A stretch of DNA of 64,000 nucleotides from Rhodocytophaga aerolata (GCF_030503435.1 NZ_JAUKPO010000002.1:372001-436000), one strand, 5' to 3'. Counted from the stretch's first letter, positions 52,726 to 62,830 are shown. Notes: generated by a model from the sequence alone, not told the origin. Program-made: numbers and translations.

Positions 52726-54951
52726 TTACAACAACTTATCTGGTGTGATAGGTAACTCCCGTATGCGTTTGCCAGTGGCATGATATACTGCATTAGCTAT
52801 GGCAGCTGAAAAGCCCACCAGAGGTATTTCACCTATGCCTTTGGCACCCATAGGATCTATTACCGGGTCTGGCTTATCTACAAACAATACCTCTATTGGT
52901 GGAACATCGGCACAGGTGGGTACGTGGTACTCGGCCAGATCATTATTTAGATGCCTTCCGTAGCGGTGGTCTAGTTTGGCTTCTTCCATTAATGCGATGC
53001 CAATACCCCAGGTAATAGAGCCATATACCTGACTGGTAGCCGTCTTTTTATTTACCACCCTTCCACAGTCTACGGCAGATACTACCCGGTTCACGCGTAC
53101 TTCTCCGGTTAACGAATGTACCCGCACCTCTACAAAGTTGGCACAGAACGATTTTCCAGAATATTTCTCTTGCTCCGGCCCGCCGCCCTTCGATTCGGTA
53201 CTTACCTGCACTTGCGGTAAAGCATGGCTTTTTAAAATATCTGCATAGGACAATTGTATCTGCTTATTTTTTAGCCCTACGGTGCCCTCTTCTACCACCA
53301 GATCATTTTGCTGTGCACGGGCAAGTTCAGAATTGGGCATGGTTATGGCTAGTTCCTGCAATTTTTTCTTCAATAGCGTACATACTTCATAAATGGCCGA
53401 ACCTACCGAGGCAGTAGTATGTGAGCCAAACTGGCCGGGTGCTTTGGGTAATTTCGAGTTGCCCCATTCAAACGTCACCTGCTTTACATCCATTGCCAAC
53501 ACATCGGCAGCAATTTGAGTAAAGATTGTAGCAGAACCTGGGCCTACATCTGCCACGGCACTTTGCACCACAACCGAGCCATTGGCTAGTACGGTAGCAA
53601 TGGCAGAAGCAGCATCCCGTTCAGATTTGTAGATGCCTGCGGCCATACCCATGCCTACCTGCCATTCATCCTTCCGCATAGAGCCTGGTGTAGGGGTACG
53701 CTTGTTCCAGCCAAATCGGTCGGCGCCCATCTGGTAGCATTCCTTCAAGTAATTGCTGGACCAGGGCAGATTTTTCTCCGGATCGCTGGGTGCATAATTT
53801 TTCAGCCGTAGTGCCAGAGGATCTATGTTCAGGGCGTACGCCAGTTCATCCATAGCTGATTCCAGAGCAAATGACCCGCTGGTTTCTCCCGGCCCGCGGG
53901 TCCAGCAGGGTGTACTCATGTCGAGGGGTATCAGCTTATAAGCTGTATTCAGATTTGGGCAGTTATACAAGGTTTTGGTAGGGTCTACGATGCGTTCAGT
54001 AAACTGTTCATATTGAGAGGTAGAGGTAAATGCTTCGTGCGTAATTCCGGTCAATATTCCTTCAGCCGTCGCCCCAATCCCTATTTTCTGGATGGACCTA
54101 GGGCGGTACCCTACCATGTTAAATACCTGATCACGTTTTAGCGCTACCTTTACTGGCTTACCTGTTACTTTGGCTCCCATAATAGCCGCCATTTCCTGTG
54201 GCCACACCCTGGAAGAGCTACCAAAGGCTCCACCCACAAAAGGAGAAATAGCCTGTACATTTTCTTCCTTTAGGTCAAAAGCTTTCATAATCTCTTGCTG
54301 AGATAGTTTGGTAGCCTGCGTTTTGTTGTACACCGTTACTTTGGTTGCTCCCTCCCAGACAGCGGTAGTCGCATGAGGTTCCATGGGATTATGCACTTGA
54401 ATGGGTGTTCCGTACTCCAGTTCCAGGTTGACGGGTGCATTTTTAAATGCATAAGCTGTGCCCCGGCTATAGTCTTTACCTCTGGCAGGAGTAATGGCAT
54501 TGGATGTATTGGCTTTACTATTAGTTTGGTGCTTCTCCTGGGCATAGTGTACCTTTATCAGAGATGCGGCATGTTCTGCCTGTTCTGGTGTACTGGCTAT
54601 GGCTAAGGCAATAGGCTGGTCATTATGGTAGATTTTATTGTCGTAAAACAAACGGAACTCCTGCCCATACACCCTGGAACCCTCATTATCTGTGCCTGCC
54701 TGATGTCCTGGTACTTTAGGTGCATTTTTATGGTTGATTATTGCCAGTACGCCCGGTGCTTTTTCAGCTGCTCTAGTATCCATCTCTTTGATGCTACCTT
54801 TAGCAATAGTGCTGGTTACCAACACGCCATATACAACGCTTTTCAAGGTATATTCTGCAGCATACCTGGCTGCCCCGCTGACCTTCAGGCGAGCATCTAC
54901 CCGGTCCATGGCATCGCCGATCTGTACTTTCTTTATAAATGCTTTTTCCAT
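52726..54951 (-). CDS. Molybdopterin-binding subunit of a PaoC-like aldehyde oxidoreductase
   Basis: The 741-residue large subunit of a xanthine-oxidase-family molybdenum hydroxylase. It begins DAMDRVDARLKVSGAARYAAEY, has FVGGAFGSSSRVWPQEMAAIMGA, a RGPGETSGSFALESAMDELAYAL region split across the active centre, and GAKGIGEIPLVGFSAAIANA, whose Glu is the catalytic base. It lacks FAD and Fe-S domains, which are on the two upstream genes. Together they match the periplasmic PaoABC enzymes that oxidise aromatic aldehydes. Substrate here is inferred. It starts 9 bp after the FAD subunit gene. Confidence 0.93.
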   Translation of the reverse strand: MEKAFIKKVQIGDAMDRVDARLKVSGAARYAAEYTLKSVVYGVLVTSTIAKGSIKEMDTRAAEKAPGVLAIINHKNAPKVPGHQAGTDNEGSRVYGQEFRLFYDNKIYHNDQPIALAIASTPEQAEHAASLIKVHYAQEKHQTNSKANTSNAITPARGKDYSRGTAYAFKNAPVNLELEYGTPIQVHNPMEPHATTAVWEGATKVTVYNKTQATKLSQQEIMKAFDLKEENVQAISPFVGGAFGSSSRVWPQEMAAIMGAKVTGKPVKVALKRDQVFNMVGYRPRSIQKIGIGATAEGILTGITHEAFTSTSQYEQFTERIVDPTKTLYNCPNLNTAYKLIPLDMSTPCWTRGPGETSGSFALESAMDELAYALNIDPLALRLKNYAPSDPEKNLPWSSNYLKECYQMGADRFGWNKRTPTPGSMRKDEWQVGMGMAAGIYKSERDAASAIATVLANGSVVVQSAVADVGPGSATIFTQIAADVLAMDVKQVTFEWGNSKLPKAPGQFGSHTTASVGSAIYEVCTLLKKKLQELAITMPNSELARAQQNDLVVEEGTVGLKNKQIQLSYADILKSHALPQVQVSTESKGGGPEQEKYSGKSFCANFVEVRVHSLTGEVRVNRVVSAVDCGRVVNKKTATSQVYGSITWGIGIALMEEAKLDHRYGRHLNNDLAEYHVPTCADVPPIEVLFVDKPDPVIDPMGAKGIGEIPLVGFSAAIANAVYHATGKRIRELPITPDKLL

Positions 54952-54960
54952 AATGATTAT

Positions 54961-55944
54961 TTAGGCTATACCTGCTGCTGTTTTTAGTGCTTGCACAATG
55001 GCATTGGGAGCTAATTTGAGTTTATAGGCATTGTGTTCAAACGACTTTGCCCCTTGCATGGCTATTTCGGCGGCTTGCCGGAAAGTAGCTTCTGTTACTT
55101 TTTTTCCGATCAGTGCCTTTTCTGCGCTTGCCAGCCGCCAGGGTTTGTGTGCTACTCCACCCATCGCCAGGCAGGCACGTTGAATGGTATCGTTTTCCAA
55201 CTGCAAGCCGGCTGCTACCGATACCAGGGCAAACGCATAAGAAGCCCGTTCCCGGACTTTCAGGTAGTGTACATTTTTGGTAAAAGGGGAATCCGGAAGG
55301 GTAACGGCAGTAATGAGTTCATTCTTTTCCAGAACGGTATCTACGTGCGGCTTGTCTCCCGGCAGCCGGTGAAAATCAGCAAAAGCTATTTTCCTGTCGC
55401 CTGTTGGGCCGGATACAAGTACAGTCGCATCCAACGCTGCCAGGGCTACACACATGTCACTGGGATGTACGGCAATACACTTTTCACTAAAGCCAAAAAT
55501 TGCATGCATATGGTTATTCCCTTCCAGGGCACCACAGCCTGTACCCGGCTCCCGTTTGTTGCAGGGCAGAGATGTATCATAGAAGTAGTGGCAGCGGGTA
55601 CGTTGTAGTATATTGCCCCCTACAGTGGCCATATTGCGTAACTGAGCCGATGCTCCTGCCTGTAAGGCCTGAGCAAGCAAAGGAAATTTTTCTTTTATGA
55701 AAGCATTTTCAGCTACCTCACTGTTAAGGGCCATGGCACCAATGCGGACACCGCTGGCTTCTCTTTCTATCTTATTCAGCGGAAGCCGGCTAATATCAAC
55801 CAGTTTCTCCGGCGACACGATCCCCCGCTTCATCAAGTCTAGCAGATTGGTGCCACCTGCAATAAAGCGTGCATCAGGATCTTTAGCAACAGCATCTATA
55901 GCTGCCTTTGTGCTCGTAGTGCGTATATACTGGAAGTTGTTCAT
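54961..55944 (-). CDS. FAD subunit of a PaoB-like aldehyde oxidoreductase
   Basis: The ATG at 55944 (MNNFQYIRTTSTKAAID) overlaps the stop of the upstream gene by 4 bp (ATGA), giving 327 residues. It has the FAD-binding motif FIAGGTNLLDLMK, RNMATVGGNILQRTRC, and the C-terminal CO-dehydrogenase flavoprotein domain. The cysteines in RCHYFYDTSLPCNKR and EPGTGC match the additional [4Fe-4S] cluster that distinguishes PaoB from ordinary xanthine dehydrogenase FAD subunits. Confidence 0.92.
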   Translation of the reverse strand: MNNFQYIRTTSTKAAIDAVAKDPDARFIAGGTNLLDLMKRGIVSPEKLVDISRLPLNKIEREASGVRIGAMALNSEVAENAFIKEKFPLLAQALQAGASAQLRNMATVGGNILQRTRCHYFYDTSLPCNKREPGTGCGALEGNNHMHAIFGFSEKCIAVHPSDMCVALAALDATVLVSGPTGDRKIAFADFHRLPGDKPHVDTVLEKNELITAVTLPDSPFTKNVHYLKVRERASYAFALVSVAAGLQLENDTIQRACLAMGGVAHKPWRLASAEKALIGKKVTEATFRQAAEIAMQGAKSFEHNAYKLKLAPNAIVQALKTAAGIA

Positions 55945-56576
55945 AGCTTCTTGCCTTCTTTTTTTACTTCCATAATAGCCGCTACTATATTCGGATAAGC
56001 TCCGCATCGGCAAAGGTTGCCACTCATGTATTCTTGTATTTCTTCTGCGGAATTAGCATGACCTTCGCGTATACATGCTACAGCCGACATAATTTGCCCT
56101 GGGGTACAGTATCCACACTGAAGGCCATCGTGCTTCACAAAAGCTTCCTGCATGGGATGCAGGGTATCTCCTCCGGCCAGGCCTTCAATAGTGGTTACTT
56201 TTCTGCCTTCCTGCATCACCGCCAGACTCATGCAAGCCAGTACCCGCCTGCCATCTACATGCACCGTACAAGCTCCACACTGCCCATAATCACAGCCTTT
56301 TTTGGTGCCTGTCAGGGCTAATTGTTCACGCAGTAGATCAAGCAGGGTAACCCGTGGTTCTATAGCTAAGCTATGTTTGGTTCCATTCACCTCCAGGCTT
56401 AGCGATATTTTTTCAAAAGCACCGGCCAATCTTTCATCCCATTGGCTGCTTGCTGCCTTTAATACTGTGGAAGGAGTCAGCGCCATAGCGGTGAGCAGCG
56501 AGGAATGTTTCAGAAAATCGCGGCGCGATTCATCCAGGCCTTCGGAATTGTTGTCATCTGGCTGATGGTCTGTCAT
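55941..56576 (-). CDS. [2Fe-2S] subunit of a PaoA-like oxidoreductase with Tat signal
   Basis: The ATG at 56576 (MTDHQPDDNNSEGLDESRRDFLK) gives a 211-residue protein with a twin-arginine signal (SRRDFLKHSSLL, then ALTPSTVLKA). The mature part has the plant-type ferredoxin cysteines in GCDYGQCGACTVHVDG and the second [2Fe-2S] set in CGYCTPGQIMSA and GNLCRCGAYPN. The Tat signal on this subunit would carry the whole assembled complex to the periplasm, as known for PaoABC. It is the first gene of the three. Confidence 0.94.
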   Translation of the reverse strand: MTDHQPDDNNSEGLDESRRDFLKHSSLLTAMALTPSTVLKAASSQWDERLAGAFEKISLSLEVNGTKHSLAIEPRVTLLDLLREQLALTGTKKGCDYGQCGACTVHVDGRRVLACMSLAVMQEGRKVTTIEGLAGGDTLHPMQEAFVKHDGLQCGYCTPGQIMSAVACIREGHANSAEEIQEYMSGNLCRCGAYPNIVAAIMEVKKEGKKL

Positions 56577-57119
56577 AGGATATAGGTATATAAAGATATA
56601 GGATAGGATTTCTATAGCTGACGTTCCGGAGTATAGGGAGTTTATGGTTGTGCACCCAGAATAAGCTGGGTGCACTGCTATCATCCTTGGCTGAAGCAGC
56701 CGAGCCGCTGTTCTATCCAGATGTATATTCCTCAACGGCTATGAGGCCGTTTATGTTTAGTGCAGGTTGACAGAACCTGTAAAAAAAGTAGAGGCACCAG
56801 GAATCTGTAGCCTGTGGTGTCAGGTATAGCCGGATGCGTTCGCACAATAAAATTTATTAAAAAACTGATCTATATTTGCGGCAAATACATTTTTATCTTC
56901 CAAGTGAGGGTAGCAGCCATTCCGGTATTCCGGATAACTAAGCATGAATGAAACCGTAAAAAGAAATACGTAGTAACCTTATGATGCAGCACCGTATTCC
57001 TCAAGCACGATATGTAACAAACAAACAGTATTGGCTATAATTAACTAGTGCCCGGCAAAGGCAAATAATGCACGTTAATCTACTAAATCCCTTATGTTCT
57101 TCCACATAAACCAGCCCCT
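56577..57119. other. Divergent intergenic region between pao-like genes and hybrid kinase
   Basis: 543 bp with no supported gene. It has a 10-bp inverted repeat (56650-56675) in the leader of the oxidoreductase genes, and a TATATTTG word (56871-56878) that fits the Bacteroidota -7 pattern for the kinase gene, about 240 bp before its start. No -33 match is clear. Confidence 0.45.
56650..56675. repeat. 10-bp inverted repeat in the leader of the oxidoreductase genes
   Basis: GTGCACCCAG (56650-56659) pairs perfectly with 56666-56675 over a 6-base loop, 74-99 bp upstream of the Tat-signal gene. It could be a leader hairpin or a binding site; nothing decides between them. Confidence 0.5.
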
Positions 57120-60100
57120 ATGAAATTAATCAGGAACCTTAAAATCCGGGACAAACTACTGCTGCTCTTTTTTATTCTGCTTATTCCCTTGCTGTACTTT
57201 GTGATAACGGGCACCATGGCCGTTATTACTAAACAGGAAGAATTAAATGATTTTTACAAGAATCTGGAGGAAGCAGAACTTATTTCTACCCTTATTCATG
57301 AATTACAAAATGAACGGGCACTATCCAATGGCTACTTGTCGAGCCAGGGCAAAGATTTCCGGAAGGAACTTCTGGCGCAAAGGCAGCTCACCGACCAGGC
57401 CAGGTTCAGGCTGGAAGCCTATCTGGAAGAAAGCGAAAGAGAGCTTCCCCAGATGGGTACTTTCGACAATCAACCGGTGCTCCGCAGCGAAATCGATCAA
57501 TTAAAGAAGGATTCTGTGCGGGAGGATTCTTTTTACGGAGAAATTCGGGAAGGGCTAATGGTACGCGTAAGCAACATGGCCCATAAGATGGATGACGACG
57601 AAGCCCGTAATTTGCTGCTGGCTCATAATTCCCTGTTAAACGCCAAACACGAACTGGGCCGGATACGGTCGTTAACCAGCAGTTTGTTTGCAAGTCCGGT
57701 GTTAACCATGCAGGAATATAAAAACTTTGGTACGCTGAAGACTTTGCTCGAACAGTCGCTACAGAATTTTGTCAGAGGTGCCTCTCCGGAGGTATTGAAA
57801 GCATACAACACCCATACCTCCTCTAATAATTTTAGCGAAGTAAACACACTCATTAACTCTATTGAGCAAAATCCGCAGGTTAACCTTGCTAATCTGGATG
57901 CCGGCACCTGGTATCAGAAATTTACGGTGGCCATTGTCAGTATGAGAGAGGTAGAAGTACTTTCTATCCAGGCTATCAAGAAACTGATGGAAAATAAAAT
58001 TGAGGCCAACAACCGGTTACTGTTGTTTTATATCTTCTTTGTTTTGCTTTCGCTGGTACTTGCCATTATTGTAGCTGTTTTTATTATCCGCTATATTTCA
58101 GATGCCATCCTGAGCCTGAGGGATGTTTCAGAGAAGCTGAGCCGGGGCGAAACAGATGTAGCCATTTCAGTGGATGCCGAAGATGAGCTTGGCGACCTGG
58201 CTAAGTCTTTTGGCAAACTGGCTGGCAACAATATTCAGCTGGCCGCTGTTGCCGAAGCCATCGGGCAGGGCAAGTACGACATAGAAGTAGCGCTGACGGG
58301 GCCACAAGATGTACTGGGCTATTCTCTTAACACGATGCGGCAACGGCTGAGAACCCTGTCGCTGGAGCAGGATAACCGCAACTGGCTGTTAAGCGGAATT
58401 GCCGGCCTTAACGACCTGATGAGTGGAGCTTCCGACATTAAGCAGACAGCCAGGCATATAACTACGTATTTATGCGAATATCTGCAGGCACAGGCAGGTG
58501 TATTTTACCTGAATAATGAGAGAGGTTCTTTTGTATTTACTGCTGGCTATGCAGCCAATGAAGAAAGCCTGCGGATGCCGGTTTTTAAGATTGGGGAAGG
58601 CGTTAGTGGCCAGGCAGTAGCCCAAAAGAAAATAGTATTGCTGGAAAATGTACCCGATCAATACCTAAGTATACGGACCGGCATGGCAGAAATCCCCCCC
58701 TCACAACTTATTTTAATCCCTCTGCACTTCAGTGACGAAATAATCGGCCTTGTAGAGTTAGCTTCCCGGAAAGGCTTTAGTCCCCAGCAGCAGCAATTTT
58801 TGGAGGAAGTCTCTGCACGTATAGCCCTGGTGGTGCATACACTTCAGGCAAATCTTAAAACGCAGGAATTGCTGCATGAAACACAAAATCAGTCGGAAGA
58901 ACTGGCTGCCCAACAGGAAGAACTTCGCCAGGTAAATACAGAGTTACGGGAGCAGAAAGAACAACTGGTAGCTTCTGAAGAAGAACTGCGGGTGAGCCAG
59001 GAAGAATTGCAGGAAAAAAACCAGGAACTGGAAGAACAATACGAATCTATCCGCATAAAAAACCGGGAAATTGAAGAAGCCCAGCAAGCCATTGAACTCA
59101 AGATCCAGCAAGTAGAAACTGTAAGCCGCTACAAATCTGAGTTTCTGGCCAACATGTCGCATGAGTTGCGTACGCCGCTTAACAGCATTATGATTTTATC
59201 CAGCCTGCTGGCAGAAGATATGCAGAAAAGAGGCCTGGAAAAACTGGCCGAACACTCACGCATCATTCATAATTCGGGTGGCGACTTGCTAAAACTGATC
59301 AATGAGATACTGGACCTGGCCAAAATTGAATCCGGACAAATTGGCCTGGAAATAGCCAAAGTCCAGGTAGACAGGCTGAATGCAGGCAGGGAATTCAGGC
59401 AACTGGCCGAAGAGAAAGGCATCGAATTCGATGTACAGGTTATGCCAGGCGCACCCGAAACCATTACTACCGATGCTTTCCGCTTAGACCAGATTTTGAA
59501 AAACCTGCTTTCTAACGCACTCAAATTTACGCCCGCTGGCGGTAAAGTTACCTTGCGTATCTACAAACCAAATAATGTGCTATACAAATCTAATTCGCTG
59601 ATAGAAGCCCAGGAAACTATTGCCTTCGGCGTAACCGATACCGGGATTGGCATACCGAAAAGTAAACAAGCATTGGTATTTGAAGCCTTTCAGCAGGCCG
59701 ATACTTCTACCACACGTAAATATGGAGGCACCGGCCTGGGCTTATCCATCTGCCGGGAACTGGCCGCTTTACTGGGTGGCGAAATACACCTGTACAGTGA
59801 AGAAGACAAAGGAAGTACATTTACCCTCTATCTGCCAACGAATTTACCGGCAGCAGCAGGTGTAGTAGCTCCTGCCATTGTTCATGCTGCCAGTTCAGGC
59901 AGTACCAATTCAGAAAAGTCTACCAGCGAAACAATCGGTGCCTTGCTTCCCCAAACAGAAATTAACGCCAATGGCAAATCCAAAAAAATTATTATTGTAG
60001 AAGACGATCCAAACTTTAATAATGCCCTGGCAGATTTTGCCCGGTCTAAAGATTTTACTGTTGTACAAGCTTTCACCGGCACAGAAGGCTGGGATCTGAT

Positions 60101-61181
60101 AAAAAAACATATTCCGGATGCGGTGTTACTGGATATTCAACTGCCCGGAATAAACGGATGGGATATCTTGAAAATGATGCGGGCAGACAGCAGGTTGAAA
60201 CAGGTGCAGATACATGTTATGTCAGCCTACGACAAACAAGACGTGGAAAGTGCCTTGCAGAATGAAGAATTTATACCCAAGCCGCTTACGCTGGAAAAGA
60301 TAGACAAAGCCTTTGCCCAGATTTCTGGGAACCTGAACACCAAACTCCAGAATATTTTAGTAGTGGAAGATAACCTGATAGAGAACAAAGCCATTACTGA
60401 ACTCCTGGCCGCCCACAACATTCATGCTATCCCGGCTTACTCTGGTACCGAGGCATTAGAAACCCTTCAGCATGCACATGTAGACGGCATTATTCTAGAC
60501 CTGAAATTGCCGGATATGGAAGGCTACGCAGTGATGGAAAAAATACGGGCTACTATTGGCGGAGAAGATTTACCTATTGTTATCTACAGTGGAAAAGATC
60601 TCTCCATGGAAGAAGAAAATAAGTTGAAAAAATATACCAATACCGTTATCATCAAGAATGAGTTTTCTTACCTACGGCTGATGGATGAGGTAAAACTTTT
60701 TCTACAGAAGGTACAAGACAAACTCCAGGGCAAACAAGACAAGAGTACAGCCATAGTAGATACCCCTATGGACCTGCATGTACCAGGCGAGGTGCTTCAG
60801 AATAAGAAAGTACTCATTGTAGACGACGATGTACGTAACATTTATTCGCTGTACACTGTGCTTGAACGGCAAGGCATGCAAATAACCATAGCCAACGATG
60901 GAAAAGAAGCCCTGCAAAAACTACAGGAAGAAAAAGATGTAAACATTGTGCTGATGGATACCATGATGCCCGAAATGGATGGAATTGAGTGTACCCGCAA
61001 AATTCGCCAGCAGAGCCAGTTCAAAACACTTCCCATTATTGCCCTTACGGCTAAGGCCATGAAAGGCGACCGCGAAAAGTGTCTGGAGGCCGGGGCATCC
61101 GATTATATTTCTAAACCTTTAGATATTGATAAACTTCTTTCTCTGATGCGCGTTTGGGTGTATGACCAGGATAAAAGATAA
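57120..61181 (+). CDS. Hybrid sensor histidine kinase with NIT-like sensor, HAMP, GAF and three receivers
   Basis: Domain order of the 1353-residue protein: membrane helix (about 13-33); extracytoplasmic helical sensor resembling NIT domains (about 40-295; ELISTLIHELQNERALSNGYL fits the NIT pattern); second helix (about 298-322); HAMP; a further HAMP-like linker (AEAIGQGKYD); GAF (about 440-575); a long Glu/Gln-rich coiled coil (about 580-660); HisKA with His681 in MSHELRTPLN; HATPase (KNLLSNALKF, GTGLGLSIC); and three receivers with Asp near 1005, 1127 and 1280. The second receiver is divergent. CheR and CheB genes follow, so adaptation by methylation is possible. Confidence 0.95.
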   Translation: MKLIRNLKIRDKLLLLFFILLIPLLYFVITGTMAVITKQEELNDFYKNLEEAELISTLIHELQNERALSNGYLSSQGKDFRKELLAQRQLTDQARFRLEAYLEESERELPQMGTFDNQPVLRSEIDQLKKDSVREDSFYGEIREGLMVRVSNMAHKMDDDEARNLLLAHNSLLNAKHELGRIRSLTSSLFASPVLTMQEYKNFGTLKTLLEQSLQNFVRGASPEVLKAYNTHTSSNNFSEVNTLINSIEQNPQVNLANLDAGTWYQKFTVAIVSMREVEVLSIQAIKKLMENKIEANNRLLLFYIFFVLLSLVLAIIVAVFIIRYISDAILSLRDVSEKLSRGETDVAISVDAEDELGDLAKSFGKLAGNNIQLAAVAEAIGQGKYDIEVALTGPQDVLGYSLNTMRQRLRTLSLEQDNRNWLLSGIAGLNDLMSGASDIKQTARHITTYLCEYLQAQAGVFYLNNERGSFVFTAGYAANEESLRMPVFKIGEGVSGQAVAQKKIVLLENVPDQYLSIRTGMAEIPPSQLILIPLHFSDEIIGLVELASRKGFSPQQQQFLEEVSARIALVVHTLQANLKTQELLHETQNQSEELAAQQEELRQVNTELREQKEQLVASEEELRVSQEELQEKNQELEEQYESIRIKNREIEEAQQAIELKIQQVETVSRYKSEFLANMSHELRTPLNSIMILSSLLAEDMQKRGLEKLAEHSRIIHNSGGDLLKLINEILDLAKIESGQIGLEIAKVQVDRLNAGREFRQLAEEKGIEFDVQVMPGAPETITTDAFRLDQILKNLLSNALKFTPAGGKVTLRIYKPNNVLYKSNSLIEAQETIAFGVTDTGIGIPKSKQALVFEAFQQADTSTTRKYGGTGLGLSICRELAALLGGEIHLYSEEDKGSTFTLYLPTNLPAAAGVVAPAIVHAASSGSTNSEKSTSETIGALLPQTEINANGKSKKIIIVEDDPNFNNALADFARSKDFTVVQAFTGTEGWDLIKKHIPDAVLLDIQLPGINGWDILKMMRADSRLKQVQIHVMSAYDKQDVESALQNEEFIPKPLTLEKIDKAFAQISGNLNTKLQNILVVEDNLIENKAITELLAAHNIHAIPAYSGTEALETLQHAHVDGIILDLKLPDMEGYAVMEKIRATIGGEDLPIVIYSGKDLSMEEENKLKKYTNTVIIKNEFSYLRLMDEVKLFLQKVQDKLQGKQDKSTAIVDTPMDLHVPGEVLQNKKVLIVDDDVRNIYSLYTVLERQGMQITIANDGKEALQKLQEEKDVNIVLMDTMMPEMDGIECTRKIRQQSQFKTLPIIALTAKAMKGDREKCLEAGASDYISKPLDIDKLLSLMRVWVYDQDKR

Positions 61182-61187
61182 GAAGGT

Positions 61188-62000
61188 ATGCTTGATAATG
61201 TACAGGTAGATGATCTGTTTGAGGAGTTGCTAAAACAGTATGGCTATGATTTCAGGGATTATTCCAGGGCTTCTGTCTTGCGCAGGGTAAGCAGATTTAT
61301 GACGCATACCAGGTTGCCCGATCTTCATAGCTTAAAGCTAGCTACCTTGAAAGATCCGCAGTTTTTTGAGTACTTTTTGCAAGAGATCACCGTGAATGTT
61401 ACTGAGATGTTCCGTGACCCAAGCTTTTTTCTGGCTTTGCGGCAGAAGGTAGTGCCTATTTTATCTACCTACCCCTACATAAAAATATGGGATGCGGGCT
61501 GCTCTACCGGTGAAGAAATATTTTCCCTGGCCATTCTGTTGAAAGAAGAGAATCTGTTGAAACGTACCAGAATTTATGCAACCGATATTAATCAGAAAGT
61601 GCTCCGGCAAGCGAAAGAGGGTATTTTTCCGATGGCTCACATGGTACATTATACCAAAAACTACCAGAAAGCAGGCGGCAAGTACTCTTTGTCTGATTAT
61701 TACCATGCTCATCACGGCGGTGCTATCTTTGACAGTACCTTGCTGGAAAACATTATTTTCTATCCGCATAACCTGGCAACTGACGAATCTTTCAACGAAT
61801 TCCATCTAATTATTTGCAGAAACGTATTAATCTATTTCAATAAACAATTGCAGGAACGGGTATTTGGCCTTTTCCTGAAAAGTTTGGCCCCATTAGGCTA
61901 TTTAGGACTGGGAAAAAAGGAATCTGTTTTGTTTGCAGCAAAACCTGAGTTTTTTGAAAGTATTGATAAAGAAGAAAAAATATATAGAAGAACATATTAA
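61188..62000 (+). CDS. cheR: CheR-type protein glutamate methyltransferase
   Basis: The 270-residue protein has the CheR N-terminal helical domain (DFRDYSRASVLRRVSRFM) and the SAM-binding domain with WDAGCSTGEEIFSLAIL (motif I at 101-117), ATDINQKVLRQAKEG and IICRNVLIYFNKQLQERVF. CheR methylates Glu residues of receptor coiled coils. The beta-subdomain that binds receptor pentapeptides appears present. It starts 7 bp after the hybrid kinase, so cotranscription is likely. No classical chemoreceptor, CheA or CheW is in view. Confidence 0.95.
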   Translation: MLDNVQVDDLFEELLKQYGYDFRDYSRASVLRRVSRFMTHTRLPDLHSLKLATLKDPQFFEYFLQEITVNVTEMFRDPSFFLALRQKVVPILSTYPYIKIWDAGCSTGEEIFSLAILLKEENLLKRTRIYATDINQKVLRQAKEGIFPMAHMVHYTKNYQKAGGKYSLSDYYHAHHGGAIFDSTLLENIIFYPHNLATDESFNEFHLIICRNVLIYFNKQLQERVFGLFLKSLAPLGYLGLGKKESVLFAAKPEFFESIDKEEKIYRRTY

Positions 62001-62171
62001 TGTGCCGATGTGACTATTTGCTGATGTGCTGATGTAAAAATCCGGTTTGCTTTACGTTTGTTGTTCGGATAAAGGCAACATAGCAGTAAACCTTGTAGAG
62101 TATGCTACCCTGTTTACCTGTTTGAATGAGGCCATTCATCAGCACATAAACACAGCAGCATAGCCGCACAT
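62001..62171. repeat. GATGTG-word inverted repeat between cheR and cheB
   Basis: Left arm 62001-62035 (TGTGCCGATGTG, GCTGATGTGCTGATG) and right arm 62137-62171 are imperfect inverted copies; ATGTGCTGATG is exact in both. The element begins directly after the cheR stop codon and ends just before the cheB start. Confidence 0.5.
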
Positions 62172-62173
62172 AA

Positions 62174-62749
62174 ATGAAGGTATATATGTCGGGTAAATAT
62201 AAAGCAGTAGTTATGGGTGGGTCATGGGGTGGAATGAATGCAGCCGTAGAAATTCTAAAGTATCTGCCTGCCGATTATCCACTACCCATTGTACTGGTCT
62301 TGCACCGGTTAAAAGGAGTAATTAGCGAACTTCCTGCCTTAATCAGGAAAAAAACGTATGTACAGATAAAGGAAGCAGATGAAAAAGAAAAAATGCAGCC
62401 GGGTACCGTGTATATAGCCCCGGCCGATTATCACTTGCTGATTGAGCAGGATCAGACATTTTCGCTGGATGTGTCGGAAGCTATACTTTTTTCCCGGCCA
62501 TCGATAGATGTCACCTTTGAAAGTGCAGCGGAAGTATTTGGCAAAAAGCTGATTGGCATCGTATTATCCGGAGCCAGCAAAGATGGCAGCCAGGGGTTGT
62601 ATACGATTTGCAGAGCCGGCGGGCAGGCCATTGTACAGGACCCCAGGCAGGCAGAAGTTACTACAATGCCTCAAGCGGCCATAGAAACAGTAAAACGGGC
62701 TAAGGTACTGACACTTGATGAAATAGCCGCTTATTTATTGGCTGTATAA
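62174..62749 (+). CDS. cheB: Stand-alone CheB methylesterase domain
   Basis: The 191-residue protein is only the CheB catalytic domain, with no receiver. The triad fits Ser17 (MGGSWGG), His44 (LVLHRL) and Asp137 (LSGASKDGSQG), followed by VQDPRQAEVTTMPQAAIE. It would remove methyl groups (or deamidate Gln) on receptor-like coiled coils, opposing CheR. Lack of a receiver suggests it is not phosphorylated directly and may be recruited by a partner, such as the next gene. An alternative start is the ATG at 62186. Confidence 0.93.
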   Translation: MKVYMSGKYKAVVMGGSWGGMNAAVEILKYLPADYPLPIVLVLHRLKGVISELPALIRKKTYVQIKEADEKEKMQPGTVYIAPADYHLLIEQDQTFSLDVSEAILFSRPSIDVTFESAAEVFGKKLIGIVLSGASKDGSQGLYTICRAGGQAIVQDPRQAEVTTMPQAAIETVKRAKVLTLDEIAAYLLAV

Positions 62750-62830
62750 TATTAGGTTGTCTTACGTATATGCCCAACAGCATGAATAAAAAGGTTATTC
62801 TGAAAGCCTTTACAAATTAACATAGCTACC

